Assembly: GCA_027490345.1 (NCBI GenBank)
Contig: JAIXYF010000437.1
Location: forward strand, 1 to 5,012
Source: Novosphingobium sp.
Lineage (GTDB): Bacteria > Pseudomonadota > Alphaproteobacteria > Sphingomonadales > Sphingomonadaceae
Direction of reading: 5' to 3'
DNA length: 5,012 bases
Both the position numbers and the translations under genes were made by a program. The notes below the pieces were generated by a model. That model saw only the letters and a program-made list of their open reading frames with translations. It was not told the DNA's origin and searched no databases. Every line of letters starts with the position of its first letter. Position 1 is the stretch's first letter. This document shows positions 1 to 5,012 of the stretch, in pieces.

Positions 1-3000
1 AGAGCACATCGAACCCGGTGCCGCCGTTAAGCGACTGTCCGGTATGGCCAACAATCGTATCATCGCCGCTGCCGCCATCGAGAATATCGCCGACCCCGTC
101 AGTTCCGGCATCAAGGAAATCGTCACCGCCCATGCCGCGCAGCACTGTTCCTTCACCGCTCGCTCCATCACTCACGGACGGGGCGGCGATGAACCAGCTC
201 TCACTGTCGTTTGTGCCGGTAAGGTCAAAGCTTTCGATCCCGGTATACGTTGTCGCGACCGCGCCATCGGCATAGATCAGTGTGCCCGAAGTGCGGAACA
301 CCGCCGGTTCGAAGTCCATGAACACATAGCCGGTCGGAAGGTCGTAATCGGAAGAAGTCACACCGACAGCGATGATCCGGTCGTTGGACAAGGGGCTGAA
401 GACAACGCCAGGCACTTCCTCATCCGCCGCACCATCAACGATCTTTGCGCCCACTGTCCGGATGAAGGGTACACCGCCAAACACGGCAGAAAGACCGATG
501 CGATAGGTATCCGAACCATTGCCGCCCGAGGCAGTGCTGGCTCCGGTGATATAGAAAGTATCGCGGCCTTCATCGCCCCACATCTTCGCAACCTGGCCCT
601 GATCAAACAGGGTATCGTTGCCATTTCCGCCAAGGAGCCTGTCGTCGCCGACGCCCGCTCTCAGCGTGTCATTGCCGTCTTGCCCGTAGAAAAAGTCGCG
701 CAGACCATCATTCGAGCCGGCATCGGTGATGGTGTCGTTGCCGTTGCCACCCTGAACCTGGTCTGCGCCCGTGCCTGCAGTGATGGTATCGTCCCCATCG
801 CCGGCGCGGATCGTGTCGTTACCGGCAGCGCCAACGATGGTGTCGTTGCCGCCGCCGCCTCTGATCTGATCGGCACCGTCACCGCCTCTCAGCGTGTCGT
901 TCTCCGCCCCGCCATCGATGATATCATCGCCGCCATTGCCCGAAATCGTATCGCTGCCGCCGCCGCCATCCAGGGTCTCGCCCTGCGCGCCGCCGGTCAG
1001 CACGTCGTTGAAGCGCGAACCGCCGGTCACATTGACCGCCTCGATGGACTGGTACGTGGAATTGGCGAAGAGTTTCGAAGCGAACTTGGTGAAATTCCGC
1101 ACGGCCAACCCGCCGGAAAGATCCAGCGTAATCCCGTGCTGATAGAACGAATAATCAAGATCCAGGCGATCATTGCCTGCACCGCCATAGATGAACTGCG
1201 AACCGCCTGTGCCAACAATAACGCGGATGATATCATCGCCGGTGCCGCCATCGAACGTACCCCTCCAGGCACTCACATAAAGGGTGTCATTGCCGCCATC
1301 GCCATAAACGCGCTCGGCGGAGCCAACGATGCCTTTGCCCGCGTAGAGAGTATCATTGCCGAAGCCGCCGCGAATGTAGTCAGCCCCATCGCCGCCATCG
1401 ATCACGTCGTGTTCGGTGCCGCCATTGATGGTGTCATTGCCCGCCCCACCAGCCAGAACGCTGGCAATGTTCTGGCCCTTGATGATGTCGTCACCGGCCA
1501 ACCCATCTATGTCAGCCTGATTGCCAGCCAGAAAAAGCGCCTTGTGCCACACGCCGTCGGCGCCAACCTTGGTGATATCTGTAGGGTCATCCCGATCATC
1601 AAACTTCGTGCCGACCACGCGCAGATGGGTGTCGACTTGCGTCGTCACGCTCACGGGGCGGAAGGTCACGTCAAAACCATCCTCCACGAGCTTGATCGCG
1701 CCGATCTCATATTCGAAGCGATGATTGAACAGATTGAAATCATACTTGAATTGATCAATAAGGATCGGGTTGATGATCAGCGAGAAATCCATCAGCCGCA
1801 GATCGAGCGACAGGGTTGGGATCAGGGAAATGTCGGTCTTGACATGCGCGGTGATGAAATACGTTTCGGTGATCTTGGTGTCCTGCTGATCGCCGGTTGA
1901 AAAATTCACGCTGAACTTGTCACCCAGCTTCCCGGTCAGGGCAGTGCCATTGCCGGTTATGTTCCCTGTGGCATCACGGGCCAGCTTGTGATCGTTGACA
2001 TCAAAGTTCTTTTCATCGACCTCGATCGCGACATTGACCGATTTGATCTGCACATCGATTTTCTGGCGAAGCGACAAGTTCGCCCCGAAATCCAGTGTAA
2101 GCAGTTTCCATTCCACGCCTACATCGAGCAGCGGGGTCTGTATCGGATAGAACGCGCCCTTGTTGATCTTGCCAAGCCCCGGGATCAGCGGGATCGGATC
2201 GAACGTGAGATTGGCAAAAATCGGGCCGTCTTCTGTGTCGGACGACGGCGCAAACAGCGCCTGCCCGGTACCGCCAGCCTGCGTATTGAGCGTGGATGGC
2301 AGCGAGGGCACATTGATGAAGCCCTTGAGCAAGTCGGTCGTGAAATCGCCGACAGTATCGCCCGGGCGGCCCTTGAACAGATCGATCGAGGTGCTGTAAT
2401 TGCCGCTGAGGCTAAGCAGATCGCCGAGAAAGCCTGCGTTGAAGGCGCCGACATTCGCGGCAAGATCGACTTTGAGGGAGGCCGAGCTGTCTTTCGTCGC
2501 GGCATTGCTCTGGGCGGATACGGTGATCCCCGCAAGGGCGGTATCGATCGTGAGGTTGGTGTAGAGATCGGCGTCGGGATCGCTCGCTGGCCCTGCACCG
2601 TTCGCTGGATCGCGGTCTTGCAGGCGCAGGGCCGAAACGGCCACTGCGTTGAATTTGAATTGGCCGAGATCGAGGTCGTAGTTGAGTGCAACCTTTGCCG
2701 CGAAATCGACGCGGAAGTCAGCCTTGGCTTGGAAGCCCGCCACGCTGGGCGATTCAAAATGGATTTGCGGAACCTTGATCGGGTTCCCCTTCAAATCGAC
2801 AGAATCATACGTGCTTTTCGAGAAGCCCGGCAGAGCGTCAATCGCATCGTACAGCAGCGGGAACTCGTTGAAATCGAACTTGAAATCCAGAAGTGTGATG
2901 GTGTCTTTGCCCTTGGGCAATTGCGGCACCGTGCTGGCAGCCACCTTTCCGCCGCCCGAATCGAACGTGTAGCTTTCCTGCGTTGCGCTTGACTGGCGGG

Positions 3001-3019
3001 GGTTAAGTGCAGTTGCCAC
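1..3019 (-). CDS. RTX-type calcium-binding exoprotein, large, C-terminus beyond the window (partial)
   Basis: Open without a stop from a TGA at 3037-3035 to the left edge, giving at least 1006 codons. I chose the GTG at 3019-3017. It is the only start codon between the upstream stop and the body of the gene, and GGAGA (3031-3027) lies 7 nt before it; the first in-frame ATG is residue 410. Residues 1-505 are a non-repetitive domain rich in short beta-type D-F-K/L segments, with no recognised family. From residue 506 come RTX nonapeptides such as GGAGNDTI, GGDGADYI and GGNGNDTL, in three blocks (506-619, 664-840, 958-end). I saw no cysteine codon and no N-terminal signal peptide. Both fit RTX proteins, which are exported by type I secretion through a C-terminal signal and fold on binding calcium outside the cell. 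Function could be adhesin, surface layer, enzyme or toxin; the sequence does not decide. Secretion genes may lie beyond the left edge. Confidence 0.93.
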   Translation of the reverse strand, partial: MATALNPRQSSATQESYTFDSGGGKVAASTVPQLPKGKDTITLLDFKFDFNEFPLLYDAIDALPGFSKSTYDSVDLKGNPIKVPQIHFESPSVAGFQAKADFRVDFAAKVALNYDLDLGQFKFNAVAVSALRLQDRDPANGAGPASDPDADLYTNLTIDTALAGITVSAQSNAATKDSSASLKVDLAANVGAFNAGFLGDLLSLSGNYSTSIDLFKGRPGDTVGDFTTDLLKGFINVPSLPSTLNTQAGGTGQALFAPSSDTEDGPIFANLTFDPIPLIPGLGKINKGAFYPIQTPLLDVGVEWKLLTLDFGANLSLRQKIDVQIKSVNVAIEVDEKNFDVNDHKLARDATGNITGNGTALTGKLGDKFSVNFSTGDQQDTKITETYFITAHVKTDISLIPTLSLDLRLMDFSLIINPILIDQFKYDFNLFNHRFEYEIGAIKLVEDGFDVTFRPVSVTTQVDTHLRVVGTKFDDRDDPTDITKVGADGVWHKALFLAGNQADIDGLAGDDIIKGQNIASVLAGGAGNDTINGGTEHDVIDGGDGADYIRGGFGNDTLYAGKGIVGSAERVYGDGGNDTLYVSAWRGTFDGGTGDDIIRVIVGTGGSQFIYGGAGNDRLDLDYSFYQHGITLDLSGGLAVRNFTKFASKLFANSTYQSIEAVNVTGGSRFNDVLTGGAQGETLDGGGGSDTISGNGGDDIIDGGAENDTLRGGDGADQIRGGGGNDTIVGAAGNDTIRAGDGDDTITAGTGADQVQGGNGNDTITDAGSNDGLRDFFYGQDGNDTLRAGVGDDRLLGGNGNDTLFDQGQVAKMWGDEGRDTFYITGASTASGGNGSDTYRIGLSAVFGGVPFIRTVGAKIVDGAADEEVPGVVFSPLSNDRIIAVGVTSSDYDLPTGYVFMDFEPAVFRTSGTLIYADGAVATTYTGIESFDLTGTNDSESWFIAAPSVSDGASGEGTVLRGMGGDDFLDAGTDGVGDILDGGSGDDTIVGHTGQSLNGGTGFDVL
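2..148 (-). repeat. RTX nonapeptide repeat block 3 (residues ~958 onward, cut by window edge)
   Basis: Units GMGGDDFL, GVGDIL, GGSGDDTI and GGTGFDVL are visible before the left edge. A non-repeat insert of about 117 residues separates this block from block 2; near its end it contains the segment GIESFDLTGTND, of the kind that commonly precedes a new RTX block. The block presumably continues outside the window. Confidence 0.85.
500..1030 (-). repeat. RTX nonapeptide repeat block 2 (residues ~664-840), the longest block
   Basis: Opens with VTGGSRFNDVLTGG, preceded by IEAV; this is the entry motif often seen where an RTX beta-roll resumes. Roughly fourteen units follow, including GGGGSDTI, GNGGDDII, GGDGADQI, GGGGNDTI, AGDGDDTI, GGNGNDTI, GQDGNDTL and GGNGNDTL, ending at GGNGSDTYRI. 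Two longer loops (around DAGSNDGLRDFF and around GQVAKMW) interrupt the regular spacing. Confidence 0.9.
1163..1504 (-). repeat. RTX nonapeptide repeat block 1 (residues ~506-619)
   Basis: About seven GGxGxDxx-like units, including GLAGDDII, GGAGNDTI, GGDGADYI, GGFGNDTL, GGTGDDII and GGAGNDRL. Several are degenerate (for example GGTEHDVI), and there are short loops between the later units. In the family, the Gly-Asp positions form a parallel beta-roll that binds calcium between turns. The block ends in a DLDY segment leading into the first insert. Confidence 0.9.
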
Positions 3020-3026
3020 AGCAGAT

Positions 3027-3031
3027 TCTCC
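3027..3031 (-). promoter_or_regulatory. Ribosome binding site that sets the GTG start of the RTX gene
   Basis: The minus strand reads GGAGA followed by 7 nt and then GTG. This is a near-ideal Shine-Dalgarno match and spacing. It decides the start, because no ATG occurs in this frame until residue 410. Confidence 0.75.
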
Positions 3032-3108
3032 AGTTCATCGGCCCGCCACCAATCGTGCCGACTGGGCGGATTCCGGCACACGCTTGTCTGGAGAGTAAGG
3101 TGTTTGAG

Positions 3109-3136
3109 CAGTTGTAACTGTCCCCCGGGTAGGACA
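3109..3136. promoter_or_regulatory. Two overlapping short dyads, candidate operator
   Basis: CAGTT-GT-AACTG (3109-3120) is a perfect 5-bp inverted repeat around a 2-nt centre. It is followed, with a 2-nt overlap, by TGTCC-N8-GGACA (3119-3136), an 18-bp dyad of the size bound by LuxR-type dimers. Both overlap the -35 and spacer of the weak promoter candidate. That these are protein binding sites, and for which protein, is inference. Confidence 0.3.
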
Positions 3137-3140
3137 TAAA
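3112..3140 (+). promoter_or_regulatory. Possible sigma70-like promoter for the LuxR-type gene
   Basis: TTGTAA (3112-3117) and CATAAA (3135-3140) are 17 nt apart. Each matches four of six bases of the TTGACA/TATAAT consensus. This would place the transcript start about 70 bp before the TTG start codon. The match is weak and could be chance. Confidence 0.3.
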
Positions 3141-3215
3141 TACCCCCAAGGCCGCAACCACCCAGCGCGGGACCCGTGAACTGCGGGCCAAGGACGCCAA
3201 ACCGATCGAGGGATC

Positions 3216-4307
3216 TTGCGCCAATCCGCCGCGATTCTGCACATTCAACACATGGCCTCTTTGGGGCTGCCGCCCCGGCAAGCCATCCCGGCGATGGTCG
3301 ATGCGTTGCAGTTCATCATCCCTTCATCGGTCAACACCTTTGTCTGGCTGGGCGAAAACGGCCAGCCGGTCGATCTTTATGAACGCCATCCGATCCCGGA
3401 GGCGCTCGATGCGTTCATGATGCAAACGCCCATGCTGGAAGCGACGGGTCAGCCTTCCTTTGCCAAGCTGGTGAACGCGCCGCTCGAATACGGCAATTGG
3501 TGGCAATTTACCGCGCATGATGGCTGGGACCGCTCGGTCATGAAGAACGAGTTGTTCCGGCCATACAATATCGGCAACAACATGGATTTCCTGCTGAAGG
3601 ACCGGAACCGGCCGGTGGCCTTGCTGACCATCAACCGCGAACCGTTCAGCGCCCCGTTCCGCCGCCGCGAAATCGACGCCGTGCTGGCATTGCGACCGCA
3701 TTTTCTCCACGCGATGCGCGCTAATGAAACCGGGACAGGGCCAAATCAGGTCTTTGCCGAAGGGCTTGTCGCCACGGCTATCGTTGATCGGCAAGGCCGC
3801 ATCCTGAGCAAGTGCCCTTCCGCCGGCCTCTTTCTGCATCAGCTCAACGGCAGGGATTGCAAAGTCCCGATCACGGCCGAACGCGTGCCGCAAGCGGCAC
3901 AGACCGTGATCGATCGCCTCGCGAAAGTTGCATCAACTCCGTTCAGCCCACCCGCTGCCGATGACATTAACACACCCTGGTGCATCATGCGGGTCGCCGC
4001 CCATGCCATGGACGATGGGCAGACGATTGTCCTTTCCCTGCAGCGCTACCTGCCGATCAACATCCTCAGATTGCACAATGTGGCGCAGGCCCCGCTCTCG
4101 CCCAGCGAACGGCGTGTGGCCTATCTGATGTGCTCCGAACTCGAAAATCAGGAAATTGCCAGCGCAGTGGGTGTGACCGAGGCGACCATGCGCGAATATT
4201 CCAAACGGATCCGGGCCAAGCTGGGCGCCAGCAATCGAGATGCCATCCGCGCTGGTTTGAGCCGTATGATGCCCGCAATCACAAGTATGCCAAATGCTGC
4301 GTGGTAG
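3216..4307 (+). CDS. LuxR-family helix-turn-helix transcriptional regulator with GAF/PAS-like sensor half
   Basis: A 363-residue cytoplasmic DNA-binding protein. Residues ~294-350 form a LuxR-type HTH: LSPSERRVAYL opens it with the conserved Glu 298, then come NQEIASAVGV and the recognition-helix stretch TEATMREYSKRIRAKLG. Upstream, residues ~90-170 (NWWQFTAHDGWD to PHFLHAMRA) have the look of a GAF-type fold. A PAS-like start (AIVDRQGRIL) lies near residue 187. No receiver-domain phosphorylation site is evident, so it is not an ordinary response regulator, and I do not see the usual acyl-homoserine-lactone binding signature. The start is TTG 3216, after GAGGGA with short spacing; no ATG or GTG lies between it and the upstream in-frame TGA at 3177. 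ATG 3252 (residue 13) is the alternative. It is divergent from the RTX gene and probably regulates it, though this is inferred from position only. The ligand is unknown. Confidence 0.88.
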   Translation: MRQSAAILHIQHMASLGLPPRQAIPAMVDALQFIIPSSVNTFVWLGENGQPVDLYERHPIPEALDAFMMQTPMLEATGQPSFAKLVNAPLEYGNWWQFTAHDGWDRSVMKNELFRPYNIGNNMDFLLKDRNRPVALLTINREPFSAPFRRREIDAVLALRPHFLHAMRANETGTGPNQVFAEGLVATAIVDRQGRILSKCPSAGLFLHQLNGRDCKVPITAERVPQAAQTVIDRLAKVASTPFSPPAADDINTPWCIMRVAAHAMDDGQTIVLSLQRYLPINILRLHNVAQAPLSPSERRVAYLMCSELENQEIASAVGVTEATMREYSKRIRAKLGASNRDAIRAGLSRMMPAITSMPNAAW

Positions 4308-4326
4308 TTTGGTAAACCGGGCTTTG

Positions 4327-4351
4327 TGAACCGCCTCAGGATTGCCGGAGG
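4327..4351 (+). repeat. Likely left terminal inverted repeat of the IS3 remnant
   Basis: The segment begins TGAACCGCC and ends GCCGGAGG. It lies about 50 bp before the orfA start, the layout expected for an IS3-family left end. Only one copy is present, so pairing with a right repeat cannot be tested here. Confidence 0.55.
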
Positions 4352-4379
4352 CCTCAACTCTTGAGAGGAAGGGTCTGCG

Positions 4380-4654
4380 ATGAGCAACACGGCGAAGAAG
4401 TCTGCACTGGAGGTCCGTGAACGGGCGGTCCGCATGGTGCTGGACCACGAGAGCGATCATCCATCTCGCTGGGCGGCAATCACGTCCATAGCCGCCAGCG
4501 CGCCGGCGTTCCCGCCGAGTTGGCCGATCGCTTAAGGGCGCTGGAACGCGAGAACCGTGAGCTGCGGCAGGCCGATGAGTTCCTGCGCAATGCTTCTGCA
4601 TATTTGGCCCACGCGGAGCGAGCCTGAGAACCTTGGCGCCCATTCAAGCGATGA
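4380..4654 (+). pseudogene. IS3-family transposase orfA, decayed
   Basis: ATG 4380 follows GAGGAAGGG (4365-4373). The first 39 residues (RERAVRMVLDHE, then WAAITSIAA) are the typical start of IS3-family OrfA, the DNA-binding helix-turn-helix half of the transposase. At about 4497 a deletion of roughly 20-25 codons, judged from family length, removes the second half of the helix-turn-helix and shifts the frame; the original frame stops at TAA 4533-4535. The OrfA tail resumes in another frame (4502-4624) with ALERENRELRQADEFL, the leucine-zipper segment, then NASAYLAHAE. That frame hits TGA at 4625-4627, reads EPW and then the usual OrfA ending RPFKR with TGA at 4652-4654. No functional product is possible. 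Confidence 0.85.
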
Positions 4655-4674
4655 CCAGCTTCATGGATGAGTGG
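4651..4674 (+). pseudogene. First codons of IS3-family orfB, truncated
   Basis: ATG 4651 overlaps the ancestral orfA stop, the usual arrangement in this family. It reads MTSFMDE, comparable with the common orfB start MIAFIDDH. Similarity ends there, and the rest of the DDE catalytic domain is absent. The call rests on a few codons plus the expected position after RPFKR. Confidence 0.55.
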
Positions 4675-4689
4675 GTTTCTGGCGCGCTG

Positions 4690-5012
4690 CGATGCCGGTG
4701 CCCATGGCGATACCGACATCAGCGACGGCAAGCGCTGGGGCATCGTTGACCCCGTCACCAGCCATGGCGGCGATTTGGCCTTCCGCTTTCAAGCGGCCCA
4801 CCACTGTGCTCTTGGAGTCCGGAAGGACATCGGCTTCGACTTCATCGATGCCCCGTTTGCGCGCGGCGGCTTCTACGGTGAATACGGCTGTCCCCGGTGA
4901 CCATGATGAGCCGGATGCCCTCGGCCTTGAGTGCCGCCAGCGCGCCGGGCGTCGCCTCCTTGACCGGATCGGCAATGGCAATGACGCCAGCGGCTTTCCC
5001 ATGGAGCTTGCC
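4690..5012 (-). pseudogene. P1B-type heavy-metal (Cu/Ag-like) ATPase fragment, frameshifted and truncated
   Basis: Reading leftward from the window edge, the first frame gives GVIAIADPVKEATPGAL and then LIMVTGDSR, containing the conserved TGD motif of the P-type ATPase P-domain. At 4883-4881 one extra base (ATTC where ATC is expected) shifts the frame; the first frame then stops at a TGA near 4841. The next frame continues the same protein: EAAARKRGIDEVEADVLP, then AMAGDGVNDAPALAVADVG and IAMGTG, holding the GDGxNDAP hinge. Similarity ends at about 4694 and the frame runs into IS-derived sequence, stopping at TGA 4663-4661. The C-terminal membrane helices are missing. The DKTGT phosphorylation site and metal-binding helices would lie right of the window. 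The family exports Cu+/Ag+ or related metals; this copy cannot make an intact pump unless the frameshift is a sequencing error and the tail lies elsewhere. Confidence 0.87.

Larger units (their letters stand above)
3020..3215. promoter_or_regulatory. Divergent intergenic region between the RTX gene and the LuxR-type regulator
   Basis: The 196-bp gap has no convincing gene on either strand. The short open frames crossing it are ordinary spurious frames. It must hold the signals for both outward-facing genes. I could not pick a convincing promoter for the RTX gene. A weak candidate for the regulator is listed separately. Confidence 0.6.
4327..4672 (+). mobile_element. IS3-family insertion sequence remnant, left end only
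   Basis: The left part of an IS3-family element. TGAACCGCCTCAGG at 4327 resembles the terminal sequence of many IS3 relatives, followed by a short leader, a decayed orfA and the first codons of orfB. Similarity to the expected orfB start stops at about 4672. No matching right terminal repeat (GGCGGTTCA type) occurs in the rest of the window, so most of orfB and the right end are gone. The left end sits 19 bp after the regulator's stop codon. The exact outer boundary (4325-4327) is uncertain because the partner end is missing. Confidence 0.75.

Noticed and set aside
1..1504. CRISPR or tandem DNA repeat array, suggested by recurring GCCGCCATC-like words
   Set aside because: The recurrence comes from RTX nonapeptide coding; there are no identical repeats with unique spacers of fixed size.
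44..1900. 618-codon plus-strand frame as a real gene
   Set aside because: It is codon-for-codon opposite the RTX gene; its Ala/Ile/Val repeats are the reverse complement of Gly-Gly-Asp repeats, and no known domain is evident.
1988..2992. 334-codon plus-strand frame as a real gene
   Set aside because: It is in register with the RTX N-terminal domain on the minus strand, rich in Arg/Glu/Ile from reversed codons, and lacks a recognisable domain.
3003..3281. 92-codon minus-strand frame upstream of the RTX gene as a small gene
   Set aside because: It overlaps the RTX start and the regulator start in a different frame, has no ribosome binding site I could see, and no recognisable sequence.
3324..3893. 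189-codon minus-strand frame inside the regulator
   Set aside because: It is antisense to a well-supported LuxR-type gene, with a composition typical of reversed codons and no motif.
3933..4643. 236-codon minus-strand frame across the regulator end and IS remnant
   Set aside because: It spans a gene end, an intergenic stretch and an IS remnant, which no single real gene would do; it is antisense to both.
4667..4900. 77-codon plus-strand frame over the ATPase fragment
   Set aside because: It is antisense to the conserved GDGVNDAP region, which fixes the coding strand as minus.

Overview
The window looks like accessory DNA from a GC-rich Gram-negative bacterium, most likely an alphaproteobacterium and possibly a sphingomonad. 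This rests on codon usage, the style of the LuxR-type regulator and the kind of IS3 remnant. It is an inference; no rRNA or housekeeping marker is present to confirm it.

The left 60% (positions 1-3019, minus strand) is one very long open frame that runs off the left edge. It encodes at least 1006 residues of an RTX (GGxGxDxxx, calcium-binding nonapeptide) protein. The first ~505 residues form a cysteine-free, non-repetitive domain that I do not recognise. Three blocks of RTX repeats follow, separated by two non-repeat inserts. The C-terminus, where a type I secretion signal would lie, is outside the window. The long plus-strand frames across this region are in-register shadows of this gene, not genes.

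A 196-bp gap (3020-3215) separates the RTX gene from a divergently transcribed gene at 3216-4307. That gene encodes a 363-residue LuxR-type regulator with a GAF/PAS-like N-terminal half and a C-terminal LuxR helix-turn-helix. The gap holds two short overlapping dyads near a possible plus-strand promoter. The arrangement suggests, without proving it, that the regulator controls itself and the RTX gene.

The right end (4327-5012) is genomic debris. An IS3-family left end and a decayed orfA begin 19 bp after the regulator's stop. They break off at the first codons of orfB (about 4672). Facing it on the minus strand is the tail of a P1B-type heavy-metal ATPase gene. It has a one-base frameshift and has lost its C-terminal membrane helices at the junction with the IS remnant. 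Neither the transposase nor this part of the ATPase can be functional as written.

The working unit is therefore the divergent RTX exoprotein/LuxR regulator pair, flanked on the right by an insertion and deletion scar. The least explained element is the large N-terminal domain of the RTX protein.
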